Of a DNA stretch of 64,000 nt, positions 48,796 to 60,700 are shown piece after piece. Within the stretch, counting starts at the first letter, position 1, and each line of letters starts with the position of its first letter. The translations under genes were made by a program, and so were the position numbers. Below the pieces are notes generated by a model. It saw only the letters and a program-made list of their open reading frames with translations, was not told where the DNA came from and ran no database searches. The stretch lies in the NCBI GenBank assembly GCA_002150815.3, contig NDFF03000402.1:176706-240705 (forward strand), read 5' to 3'. This stretch comes from Grammothele lineata. Lineage: Eukaryota > Basidiomycota > Agaricomycetes > Polyporales > Polyporaceae.

Positions 48796-50210
48796 CTAAG
48801 CCTTGAGAGCGGCACGGATAAGCTCCTTCGTCTTCTCCTCCATCTCGCCGAAGATCTTCAAAGCGTCGGCAAGCTTCCGGGTCGTCTCTGCGTCGGCAGC
48901 GATTGCCTCCTTGAGGGCCGCACCACCATTTGCCAAATAGTCGACTTCGAGGTCTACATAAAGTCGTCAAAAGCCTCTCCATGCGCCTCCTGGAATCTCC
49001 ATACCTGACGTCGTGCCGGTGGCGCTCCCATCGGCAGAGTCACTCGTAGGCCGAACATCGTCCGTGCTTTCCGTGGCGGCGAGCTGGTCCAAGACTGCAC
49101 CGGAAAGCGTGAGGTGGTCTGGCCCGAGCGTTACGAGCGCGAGAACCTGAGAAAGGAATATTGTTAATGCGATGAAGACGTGAATATCGTATTGGTGCTG
49201 ACCTCCTTGGATGTCACGATACTGGCAGGAGGCAGCGATGTTGGTATTTATCAGCATTACTCGTGGAGCTGTGTGCGAGCTTGGGATCATACCTGGCTGG
49301 CATGACGAGAGTCTTTGCGCCGATTTGCTTGTAGAGTTTAACAATCGCAGCGATGACGGGCCCCGCGGGATGCTCCTTCGCAGTGTCCGCATACTCCTTC
49401 CAAACGCCGGGCTCAAAGTGGACTCGGAGTTCTGGAGCGTGGATAATTCGTCAGGCGCGCGTCCACAGGATGAGTACATGGCGCAGGAAAGAAGATCCAG
49501 TCCAGGACGAACCGTTGAAGTAGGGGGCGATATAGAGGCAGCCCGCCTGATGGGCTGCTATGGCTTGCGGCACAGAGAACAGACACGTCGAAAGCGTGCG
49601 AATGCCGATCGTCTCGAGATATTTGCAAGCCACAGTAGATTCAGGTGTCGCCGGAATCTTGATACAGACGCGTGACCTATAAGATTTAGAGCCATAGCCC
49701 GTTCATGTTCATGAATGACGACGATGACATGATGGATACAAACTTTGGGATGCCGTTGGCCTCAAAGACGGAGACGAGCTTCTTGGCATGGTTAATGGTG
49801 GCCTCGGTGTCGTAAGCGGTGGCGGGAGAAGTTTGGGCGTGGACACGGCCGGTCAAATAGGGATAGACCTCCTTTGCGAGGAGAACAGTCTGGGTCAGGC
49901 GCGCTCGGTGAGTGGGGCTTCGCGGAGCTACCAAACTGAACGTGGTGCATACGAGAAGGTCGATAGCATCCGAGACTTGAGTTTCAATGTCAAGCTCTGC
50001 CTCGGTAGATCGAATCTGGGAACAGGCCGCGTTGAAGACGGCGGCACGTTCTGGCCTGATGGCCTGGCCATGGACGATGGCTTGGTTGGATGTCATGTCG
50101 CAGAATTTAATGGCAGCATCGGTATGGCGGGCTGCATCATCGGGGTTCATCGAGTCGACATCGACGGTGACTTGGGACCGAACTGTGGAAAGAAGCGTGA
50201 CTGGAGCCAT
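48796..50210 (-). CDS. Transaldolase-family enzyme with variant substrate motif
   Basis: Start ATG 50210 (MAPVTLLSTVRSQVTVDVDS), stop TAG 48796-48798. The first transaldolase motif, normally DxTTNP, reads CDMTSNQAIV: Asp, Thr, Ser and Asn are kept, but Pro is Gln. The Schiff-base motif is intact (VCIKIPATPESTVACKYL, Lys in IKIPAT). Other family parts are LAKEVYPYLTGRVHAQTSPA, GIRTLSTCLFSVPQAIAAHQ, KLYKQIGAKTLVMPAS and the helical end DYLANGGAALKEAIAA...LIRAALKA. The enzyme class moves a dihydroxyacetone unit between sugar phosphates in the non-oxidative pentose phosphate pathway. Several introns are present; the first ends before TVLLAKEVYP. The altered motif places it in a divergent subfamily, possibly with another substrate. 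The gene is convergent with MED20 (160 bp) and divergent from the OGT gene. Confidence 0.87.
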
Positions 50211-51109
50211 CTTGACACGTTATGGAGAGGTGGTGGGGGAGAAACGGAGAACGGCTGTATGAAAGTGGACTGGCTGTGCGGGGAGAGAGGGGCGAGTGTA
50301 TTAGTGCTGCCCCGGGGTAGGCTGGGGTACCCCAGACGGCGGCCGGGGTACGGAAGAACGGACCGAGGGCTGGCTGTGGGACATCATTCGTGCGGGTGCC
50401 TATAAGGTAAGAAGCCTGGCACACATGACGGGCCTGGAAGGGTCTGCGTTGGCCGGTGTGAAGGCTGAAGCGGGGCTTGAGGTCAGCGAGCGGGAGTCTG
50501 AGGTCACCGTGCTAGGTGTAACATGTCGGACGGGCCGGACACGGAAAGTTGACGTAAAATGCAGGCGATATGGTGGGCCGGCGGCACGAGTACCGCGCGA
50601 CGGACACGTCGGGATGGATACAACAAGGTGCGCACCCGGGAAGTCGGCGTGCCACAGAACGACTCGGAGTCCAGGGAGGGATCGACAGGGACGCGCGCCT
50701 CCGAGCGGGAAGAAGCGTGTGGGAGGCCGTGGGAGACTTGCCGATTCGATGTGCCGGGAGACGCTGTGGCGGCAGAAACAGGCGCCGAGAGGTGCTCACT
50801 CGCGACGTCATTGCACGGCGATGCAGATGTGGACGGCTCTCGCTTGGCTCTGGCTCTGGGAGCGAGCCCGAGGAGCGAGCCCGAGGAGCGAGCCAGCGAT
50901 CCAAAGGAGCCATGCAAGTCCCGGCACCGCTCGCGGTCGAGCTCTGACCAGTCCTCCAATCTCCAGCCGCTGCCTTGGTTCTTCCCTCCCGACATGCATA
51001 CTTACCCTCCCTCTTCCTCCGTTCTGTATGAGCAACCCTCACCTAACACGCAGCGAATATTTCTCTAACATTCTTGTGCTCACTTCTTTATAAACGCACA
51101 GCGTGCGCT
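50211..51109. promoter_or_regulatory. Divergent promoter region (transaldolase / OGT)
   Basis: This 899-bp region has no convincing gene. ORFs on both strands are Arg/Ser/Gly-rich and mutually exclusive. A TATAAA at 51089-51094 lies only 15 bp before the proposed OGT ATG. A short 13-bp tandem repeat lies at 50860-50898. Confidence 0.45.
50860..50898. repeat. Three-copy 13-bp tandem repeat
   Basis: The unit gagcgagcccgag occurs twice exactly (50860-50872, 50873-50885) and a third time with changes at the end (50886-50898). It lies in the transaldolase/OGT divergent region. Confidence 0.75.
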
Positions 51110-54100
51110 ATGTCACACGACTCCAGTCCATCTGAGGGCCCCAGCTTCGCCCGCCCTTCGATGTCGTCTGCTCCCCCGTACCATCCAGACACCCAGATGT
51201 TGCCACCACCCCAAGCATGGCATCCTCAACTTGCGTCCACCTTCTCTCATGACCAGTCCGATTCTTACACTCGGACTTACCCGTGGAACACGTCCACCCT
51301 CTCTGCTTCTCGCCCCCACCGCGCCCAGCCCGTTTCCCATCATTCGTCGCTCTGTCTCGCTCCTTCCGGTACGTTTACCTTTCATTAGTCCCTCAGAAGC
51401 CGTTCTCACCTGCTATGTCCCTCGCATACCAGTTTCCGCTTCTACCACTCAACAGTTGCATGGCCAGAGTGTTCCATTCCCGCCCAGGGGCTTCGACCCC
51501 GGCACGAGCCCCAATCCATTTGCCACCACCTCCGCTCGCGACGCAATGATGGCGTATGCGTATTATTTGTACGACTCCCCTGGCCCCACCGTGACGCCTA
51601 TGGGGCTGACGTCCGTTCCACTGTCGAGCACTCTTCCTGAGGCCGACTCCACCGAACATATCTATCGCACGCGCCTGCTTCCCCTCCTCACAACTCTTCT
51701 GGAGTGTCATCCTCAACATTTGCCTCTCCTCCTCCTCCTCGCTTGCACCTATTATGCTCTTGGCGACTATGACACGAGCCTTAGAATAAGCTACCAGATC
51801 CTTGATATAGATGCTAACTACGCCGAAGCCATGAGTAACATTGGCACCACCATGAAAGCGCTCGGCCAGACCGAAAAGGCGTACGAATGGTGGTGGAATG
51901 CCTTACAGCTCTCTCCCACGTATTGGGACGCGTTGGTGAGTAGTCCTCGTCGAATTCTATCATGGATGCTGAGAAGCGAACGTAGGACAACATCCTCGGC
52001 ATGACCTTCACCCTTGCGCATCGCACAACAGACCAAGCTCAGCGCCTGAGCTACTACCGACAGGCTCTTGGTGTCTGTTTATACGTGCAGAGGCATGTCT
52101 TCGATGCTACCGGCCGGATAGTTGTGTCTCTTCGGCCTGCTGAAGTTCAACGTCTACAACGCGCCGTATTCACCAGCGGTACCATCTATTTCACCCTTGG
52201 TCCAACGAACGTGGAACGTGCCCTCCAGGAATACACACGTTCGCTTGAACTTGTGCTTCGCCCACCCCCCACCCTGTCCGGATCCTGAGCAGTACAGTCT
52301 TCGCGACTTGTTGGTCGCTGCTTGTATCGCCGGCCATGCCATGTCTACGGGTTCAACCCGTGGCCGCCTTCCGGACCTATCCGCCGTCCTCCGTTCGGAT
52401 TCTGGCACGCGGTCAGACGGCTTGGCTCGTCACCTCCTTGGCCGAGTTCGGGCTTCTGGGGACCAGTTGTTGCACGCTCTATTAGCGACCGGGAGCGGGA
52501 TCCTTCCGACTCCCCTGCTTGTTCCGGACCAAGTCTCACGGCTTTGGGCCACCTTGTTTGGACCGTCAAACGGCGTCCTCCCGTCGATCTGCATGCGTGG
52601 CGCTTCCGGGGAACTGGAGCCTCCCACCGCATCTGTGCAGCAATCGACGAATAGCATGACAAGCACCATCCTCCTCACACTTGCAAAGCGACTCCAGGAT
52701 GACGCTCTCGGGAGTGTAGTGCTCCCGGGCTCCACGGGCGGCTTGCGCGCAAGCACATCCGTAGTCATCCTGCTTTATTATGTCGCACTTGCCTTATCAC
52801 CTGCGCCTTCTACCTACAACAACCTGGGCATCGTGTTCTCTGGCATTAGCGAATCCAGGAGCACTCCTGAAGGGGACGTTATAGACGGAACGTCGCTGGC
52901 GCGCATGTTCTACTCGGAGGGCCTGCGGCTGGACCCCAAACACCCCCATTTGCTCACCAATCTCGGTTCGTTGCTCAAGGACCAGGGTCAGACGGACGAA
53001 GCGATCAAGTAAGCGTGCTGGCTGCACACTTGCGCTTGACGTCTGACCGGTGACCTCTCGGAGTCTCAGGCTGTACAAGAAGGCGGTCGAGCAGAAGCCA
53101 GACTTCGACATCGCGCTTGCGAACCTCGGGAATGCGGTCAAGGATGCGGTACGCCACGTGCCTTCTACTCACTGCTACAAGGTTGATCAGCGCCGCTCAG
53201 GGTCGCCCATGGGACGCCGTGGAGTACTACAAGCGTGCTACGGCGGTCAATCCCGCGTTGCCAGAGGCTATATGTGGTATGGTGAACTCCCTGTGCTCTA
53301 TATGCGACTGGCGCGGACGAGGGGCACTCCCACACGAAGCCGGAGTCAGCGAAGATGGGTCACTCCTTCTCCCAACACCGCAGCCCCAAGCCGGTTGGAT
53401 CACACAGATGGTATCTGTCATCGAAGACCAGATCACGCAGGGCTACCTACAAGGCCTAGGCGTGGCAGCTCCTCTCTCGTCCATAGCAGAGTCATGTATG
53501 CGTGCCCTCACAATTGTGCGCGGTCGAGCTCTGCGACCAGATGAGGTGGAACTCTGGCAGGGGATGTTTCAACGCTTGGCGGGGAGTGTGGAGGAGCATG
53601 CTGCTCGGCACGTCAATGCGGCCGGCTTTCTCCTCCGCTTCATCGACTGGATCTCCCCTCAGCTGCAACGCCGATGGTATATCCAGTCGTTTGGCACGAC
53701 CTTCGAGGGCAGCACTAGCGCCACCAAAGCCAATGATACATTACGCCATTTGTTCGTTCGGCCACTCCTCCCCAAGTCGATGCGTGCACCGATCGTCACA
53801 TCTGTACTCCCGTTTCACACCGTGAGTACTAAGTTCTCGGGCGCATACGTCGAGCTAACAAACTGTTTTGTGCTGTTACAGTTCACGTACCCTGTCACAC
53901 CAAGGCAAATGCGTCTCGTCCCACACCGAAGTGCCTTAAGAACCTCGTACGCAGCTCTCTCCCAGCCCTGGATGCCTCCGCACGTATTCCATCCTCCTGG
54001 GCCACCTCCCAATGGCAAGATTAATCTTGGGTACATCTCAAACGACGTAAAGTGAGCGCGGGTGTAGCACGGCGTCTTGTGCATGCCACGGTCCTGACGA

Positions 54101-56075
54101 GTAGTAATAGCAATCACCCGCTGTCGCACCTCATGCAGTCCGTTTTTGGGATGCACGACAAGGACCGCTTCAACGTCTACATTTATGCCACGAGCCCTTG
54201 GGACGGCACGGCGTACCGGCCGCGCATTGCAGGTCTGGTCACGCATTGCGTGGACATATCAGGATGGCCGCTTGACGCAATCCTCCAGCATATCAGGGAG
54301 CAAGATATACATATACGTGAGTCTTTCCTGGTTGATCGCGCACTGTAGCTTACTCATTCTGATACCAACACGTCCAGTCATCAATCTAGGTGGATACACG
54401 AAAGGCGCGAGGAATGACATCTTCGCAGCGCGCCCGGCGCCCGTGCAGATGCAGCTCATGGGATATGCAGGAACTCTCGGCGCGAGTATGTTTTTCTAGC
54501 ACTGTACGATCTAGCGTGTCTCACAATGTCTACCTTCAGCATGGTGCGACTATCTGATCTGCGATCACGTCTCGTGCCCCCAGGAGCTTTCGGCAGCAGA
54601 GCAGTGGCGTGCCAACCGTACGCAGTCTGCCAGCGAATCTCCGCCCCCCGTCCCAACCCTAGATCTCGGTGCCAACATTGATCCTGAGTCTTCTTCAGAG
54701 GCATGGATATAGTGAGCATAATTTCATTCCAGGATATCCGCACGATGTTTAACGAGTCCTTCGGCAGTACGGAAAAGTTCCTGTATATGCCGGTGTGTTC
54801 CTTTGTAAATTTCTAGCATATGCGTGGAATGCTTAAGTGCGTAAAGCACACATTCATGGTCGCTGATCACAAGCAGTCATTCCGCGGAGATGACAACTTG
54901 AGCCCGGAAGACCGCGCACGAGTCCCCCTGGAAACGCAGTGGCGGGACGAAGAACTGCGACGACAAGACGCACGCAAGCACATGTTCCCCGATCTTCCTC
55001 GGTACGTGCGCGTCTCTTGTCGCAAAGGAGGTACGGTCGCTCATTCTCTGCGCTGCTTGTGTAGAGATGTGATCATTTTCGCCAACTTCAACCAGGTATG
55101 TGATCCTAATTGAGCAGCGTACATTTGCACCCACATGCTTAAACGCCGCGATACCATGGCACGCACAGCTGTACAAGGCAAGTCGCATATGGTTGGGCAC
55201 GTTGACAGGGACGAAACTTACGGCCCTCTTTTATGGAACACACGTGTAGATCGATCCCGTAAGTGGCGTGCATCGTTCGGATGAGCGCATGCCTCAATAT
55301 AGATCACAGGAAATCTTTATGCTCTGGTTACACATCCTCCAGAAAGTCCCACGCAGCGTTCTCTGGCTTCTCCGCTTTCCCGGTGCGGGAGAAGAGCACT
55401 TACTACGTTCGGCAAAGCTGTGGGCGGGAGAGGATGTTGCCTCCCGTGTTCGTTTCACAGACGTCGCGAAGAAGGATTGGCACATCTTCCGTGCCCGCAT
55501 CGTCGATCTGTTTCTGGACACCGTTGAGGTGAATTACATACCGCTTCTGGTTTGACAGATTGAGACAGATTGACCTCCTCTCGCAGTGCAATGCGCATAC
55601 CATTGCGGCGGACGTACTGTGGACGGGTACACCGATCCTTACCTGGCCTCGACACAGGCACAAGATGTGTTCGCGCGTAGCGGCGAGCATGGCGTACGCG
55701 ACAGGCTTTGGGGGCGAGATGGTCGTGCATAGCGCTGAGGAGTACGAGGCACGCGCTGTTGCGCTCGCCCAGAGTGTGCGTTACGTGCCCGAGCCTGATG
55801 ACCAGGCAATTAGTGGCGTGCTCCTCCGCGGGCAGGGCGAACTTGTGCGCCTCCGACGGAACTTGTTCGCGAACCGGGACAATATGCCCCTCTTCGACAC
55901 CCTTCGCTGGACGCGAAACCTCGAGAAGGGCCTATGGGAGGCGTGGCGGCGCTGGGTGGTGGGCACGCAGTTCGAAGGTTCGGACGAGTGGGTCGCCTGC
56001 GACGGAGAGGAGAAACAGAGCGGATGTATCTGGGTCAAGGACGATGACCCCGTCAACATTACGCATATAGAGTAA
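51110..56075 (+). CDS. Nucleocytoplasmic O-GlcNAc transferase (GT41) with TPR repeats
   Basis: Proposed start [10 protein letters not shown], stop TAA 56073-56075, many introns. After a Ser/Pro-rich N-terminus come TPR repeats: [39 protein letters not shown], then [51 protein letters not shown] and [20 protein letters not shown]. The catalytic half has [20 protein letters not shown] (catalytic-site His), [70 protein letters not shown] (UDP-binding Lys), [15 protein letters not shown] and [20 protein letters not shown]. These match animal OGT closely, so it should transfer GlcNAc from UDP-GlcNAc to Ser/Thr of nuclear and cytosolic proteins. The domain between the catalytic lobes is much shorter than in the human enzyme. 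Yeasts lack this gene. Confidence 0.93.
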
Positions 56076-56303
56076 ATGTGCGACCGCTGGACATGGTTCG
56101 CGTTCCGATTTTTCACTAGCTTACAACCAGCTTTCGTAGCTCTCGAGAAAGGCGTCGTGTTACATTTAGACCTGTACATCACCGACGCACATCTGTAGCA
56201 TAGAACGAGTTCCACACCCCTGTACAAATAGTATTCCGCTCCATCGACCACAAAATGCCTCGACGCCTCTCGTGCGCAAGTGATGCGTGGATACGTCGAG
56301 TTT

Positions 56304-57151
56304 TTACGCAGACTGGTACGCGCCGGGTGCCTGAGGGGGAGCGGGCGTCGGGGCAGGTTGCGGGACGCTGAGGGGTTTGGGGCCCTCCGGGGGGTCCTCG
56401 ACGTTCTGGTAACCGTCGCGGCCTCCACCGAAGGAAGAAGTAAAGCCGCCTGGCATAGACCAGACTAGAGCACAAACGTAATGGCGTTAGGCAGGCAAAC
56501 TAGCGACTGAGCAGGAAGGGAGCAACTCACCGGTAGGGCCGGAGAGATCGTTCCCGCGGATGCCAAGACCGGAGAACGACGCGCCGCGTTGGCGCAGGGC
56601 AGTTGCAAAGGCAAGCGCAGTCGGTATCTGTTACAGTGCATGTTGGTGTGCGAAGGGAACGCGAGAATGAAAGGCCCGGGGTATAAAACGGCTCACCTTT
56701 ATGATGAGGATGAGGACAGTGACAATGCGGATGAACCAATTCTGGGGGTGGTTCGGCAACCAAACGAGGTCCCACACAATGGAGCCCGCGACAAGGAACG
56801 TGAACTAGGTCCACATAGAGGAGCACGAGGGTCAAGGACGCGTGTTAGGATCGTGTGTGCGTTCAGGAAGCGACGCGGCGACTCGTAGAGGTACCGCTCA
56901 GTGTAGGCAGGGACCCAGAACGCACCGCTTGCAGCGACTGAAGGGCTTCCTGACTCTCCTGCGCGAGCATTCCGAAGAGGAAGATGGGCAGGTTGTACGC
57001 CGGCGCGGTGAACGCACTCGTGACGAAAGACATGACCTAGAGTCGAGTGTATAGTCGGTGAATGACGCGTCTGAGGACCGCGGCTCGCGGCACGCACCGA
57101 TCCAACCAGAACCAGCTTAGCTGGATCCAGTGCTTGAATGAAGTCGGCCAT
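56304..57151 (-). CDS. Small multi-pass membrane protein, possibly AGTRAP-like
   Basis: Five exons spliced from ATG 57151 to TAA 56304-56306 give about 176 residues. Exon order: MADFIQALDPAKLVLVGS, then VMSFVTSAFTAPAYNLPIFL...ALQSLQA, then FTFLVAGSIVWDLVWLPNHP...ILIIK, then IPTALAFATALRQRGASFSG..., then VWSMPGGFTSSFGGGRDGYQ with a Pro-rich end (APTPAPPQAPGAYQSA). Each join keeps GT/AG and frame. Three hydrophobic helices are visible (about residues 25-45, 55-75 and 80-110), and the C-terminus is hydrophilic. The spacing of the helices and the loop before the second one recall the animal AGTRAP family of Golgi/ER proteins, but I hold this as a weak suggestion. Function unknown. Confidence 0.7.
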
Positions 57152-57759
57152 GGCAGAAGAGACAGACGAATGGAGGTCGAGGAATGGGAGTATTTGGTCG
57201 CCGACTTCAACGCGAGCCCAGCTGCATGCGGCCACTGCGCCGCTGTAGTCGCGTCGGCGTCTTCAAGCTTCAAGCCGCATGCTGGCTGGGGTGACGTCAC
57301 GCCTCCCAAGTCACGCAGCACGCTCGCCGCTTTCAATTTAGAAGCAGAAACTTGGCAGAAACAAACAAACATCCTCAGGCTCACAGTGTGCGGCCGCGAG
57401 TTCCACGTCACCAACGGGGGACATACATAAGAGACTGAGGATATATCCATAGTGCTAGAATTATAAACATAGACGCCAACAATGTTTCACTACTAGTAAT
57501 CCGTGAAGTGGTGCTGGAGTCCCGCCGAGTATGAAATGAAATTGTGCTGTTGGGCGGCGCTGTATAAGTACATCCAGGTTTAGGCTACATCTACGGTGCA
57601 ATCTACAACACAGATCATGATAACGTTGGTAACATTTGTTAATGCCGTCGACCTGGGCCTGTACGGAGAGTCTAAAGCATGCCGTCATCTCAGAGCGTGG
57701 CACCATGAGGAGAGACTAAGTAGTACAAATTAGAGAGTAAGCTAGATTGTATCTTGTCC
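57152..57759. other. Spacer between REV3 3' end and the small membrane protein gene
   Basis: These 608 bp lie between two minus-strand genes and hold the REV3 3' UTR and the promoter of the membrane-protein gene. An AT-rich stretch (about 57430-57560) sits in the middle. A 122-aa plus-strand ORF at 57062-57430 overlaps the first exon of the membrane protein and shows no domain. Confidence 0.4.
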
Positions 57760-60700
57760 TTACAGCTCCTCGAAATCTTCTAGACTGTCCAAGCCGTCGC
57801 CGTAGATGCCGTCGCCGCCGTCGTCACCATCGTCGTCGCCGTCGGCATCGTCCGAGTCGGAGTCCCGGGGATCCTCGTCATCCTCCTCCTCGTCATCCTC
57901 CTCCTTGTCATCATCGCCCTCGCCGTCGTCGTCTTCAGCGGTGATATAGACTTCCGAGTCATATTCGCGAACATTGTACACTCTCTCCCCGCTCCACTCC
58001 TTCTCCATCTCATCGAGTAGATCGTAAATAGCTGTGAGCGCTTCCGCTTTGGCTGCTATTTTCCTCCTCTCGAATAGCCAAGGACAGTCCAAGGATTCAC
58101 ACTCGGTAGGTTCCCCAGGGACATCACCGGAGCAAGAGCCGCAAATGAGATGAACTCCTTTCAGCCGTCGTTCTGTCTTCGTCACTCGTGAGAGTAGCTT
58201 GCTCATGGTTGAAGGATAATCCAAGCGACAGACACCGCACAGGACTATGTAGTCATTCCGTGAGAGCGTGAATCAACGAACAATGATAGGCACTTACCCT
58301 CAGGCGTGAGCACGTTACAAATCATACAGCGAGAGCTTATAAAGTGATCATCGATCTTGAACGCGTCCTCAACCGCGATAGCTTTCTCTTTGCTCGGAGA
58401 GAGCGCGAGGTCCAGCTCGTCCACGTGGAGGGTCCTGGGCATCTCATCGAACCAGCTACGGACGTCTGCGCCAACGAGGTTGAAGATGCGTTCGAGGGGC
58501 GGTATCAGCACGCGCGAGATGTAGTAGGCTGCATCCAACCGCTTGCGGCTTCGGTGGCCGTCAGACAGTGATTAGCGGGGTATGGACAAGAGGTACAGAC
58601 GCACTTGTCTCGAAATAGCTCGTGTGGTGCTACTGCTCGGTCGACGACCCTGGCCCCTGGTTCGCCGGGCACGATCACATACGGCACGCGTTCTCCGTAC
58701 TGGGGCTCGTCGTTCGGGTCTTCGACCATCCGTCGCGCAGCAACTGCCGCTCCGGGCGGGGGCGGCACTTTGTCACTGCCCCTCGCTTAGCCTATCCATG
58801 AAATCATGTCGAAGGGTCACGAACCTGTACGTGCCCATTCTAACTTCTTTCGCAAAAATGAAGTCTTGGATGGAGACTTTGTTGTCCAGGATACGGCCCC
58901 ACGTCCGACAGCAATACTCCTTGACTTCGCTTAGGTCTTGAGTTCGAAATAGGATCCTGTAACATATGCATGAGGTAACCTGATACCGCCTGCTCCAGAA
59001 TCACTTACTTCAAGCATGTCTCGGTCATCTTCCGCTGTGCCGGAATGCCATCTCTGCGAACAGTTTCGATACCTTTCGCGTCAAAAGCCGGATCCGTGTC
59101 ATCGGGGTTCTCGAATTTGAACCCAACGTAGCGCTTCTTCGCCATCAAGACGCAGGGCAGGTATACCTGGAGAATATGGCTAAACGCGCATACAGACGTA
59201 GACACGGGTTCTGGCTGACCTTCTCGAACTTGAGCTTGACAGGAGCGGGATTCATGCGAGTAATCGTGTCAGCCATGTCCTGGCCAATCCGGAAGGCCTG
59301 TTCCTTCGTCTTTCCTCGCAAATAAATGAAGAGCGAGTCGGTGTCACCGTAGACCACCTTTGCGCCCCATCTCTTGGTTGAATCGATAACGCGGATAGCC
59401 TGAAATACGTTCGTTCAGATGAACCACCTCCGAGCTACTTAGATGGCACACCTTCTCGAGGGTCTCTCGGCCGCTTTGCACGATGCTATCGGCAATTTCC
59501 ACCGCGGGCATGCGACCGGAATACGTTGCACTTGTATATCCGTACGTCACATTCGCTATGTACTTCAAGCCGAGCTGACGAGCATCCAGGATCCGATGAA
59601 GTGCCTGAGGAGAATCAGCGGCCTGCGCGAACGAACATGATCACGGGATAAAGTCTTACTTTGTCGCCCTTCGCACCCTTCATCGCCTGCTTGACCATCA
59701 CTCTCGTGTCGAGAAGTTCGATTAACATCCTTGCCAGAAGTCCTTTGCGCACAGTCTCCTTCACATACATGATCCCATTCGGGGCAACTGTAAATAATTG
59801 GCCATCAGTAGCTATTACACAATCGTGATGAGTCTCACCGTTGATGTGATCCTGTAGATTATTCAATAGCCCTGCAGGCTGACGCAGATCGGTGACGCCA
59901 AACTTGTAGGTACCCTTGAAGTCGGTAACGCGTCCTAAACAGGTAGAATAACAATAATTATATGCTATCATGATGGAGGGATAGAGTGATTGGAAGTCTA
60001 GAACTACAAGTGGGCTGCTGTAAAATGCGGAGAGGGGTTCCATGATGAGAGGTATGCATTCGGCCGCGTTTTGCTTGCCGACCTATAGCGGACCATGCTC
60101 AATCGAAAATCAGAGCTCCGGCAGGTCTAACGCACATCTTGTTTGCTGGGAGATAGAAGCACGAAGCTCTCAGGTTTGGCGATGCGGAACATGAAGGATT
60201 CGACCTTGAATTGAGAGCCGCGGCTTAATACCGAGAAAAAATCAACGCCGAAGACACGCGCGAACTCGCTGAAGTACAGTCGTTAGCACCCAAAGAACCG
60301 CATGATGGCTACGTACGTACGCGGTCTTAGTCACGACGTCGGCAGTGTCAAGAATCTTCAGGACTATCGCAGCGCGCTGTGAGATATGCTGCATGACACG
60401 GTTCATGTGCACAGGCACATCGCTGTGGTACCATCTGGTTAACGTGCGTGGGCTATACCAAGGAACCCTGAGACGTTGATGTTGAGAGGCGCGGCACGTT
60501 CGAGACGAACGGAGTACACTGACCGCTGGTGTAGGATCTGGAACGAAACGTTCTCTAGCGTATAGCTGGTGAAGTCGTGCTCTGATCGCATGATGCGCCA
60601 CAGATTTAGGACATGTCGGCCGACGACCTTGAATGTGGATGTCGTTCTCATGCCCCATCTGTCGTAGCCGAAACTGCCGGTCCTGGCTGGGGCTCGAGAA

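Noticed and set aside
50425..51093. A 222-aa plus-strand ORF upstream of OGT
   Set aside because: It has Arg/Gly/Ser bias, overlaps several alternative ORFs on both strands, lacks any motif and covers a tandem repeat.
57062..57430. A 122-aa plus-strand ORF between REV3 and the membrane-protein gene
   Set aside because: It overlaps the first exon of the minus-strand membrane protein and shows no recognisable sequence.
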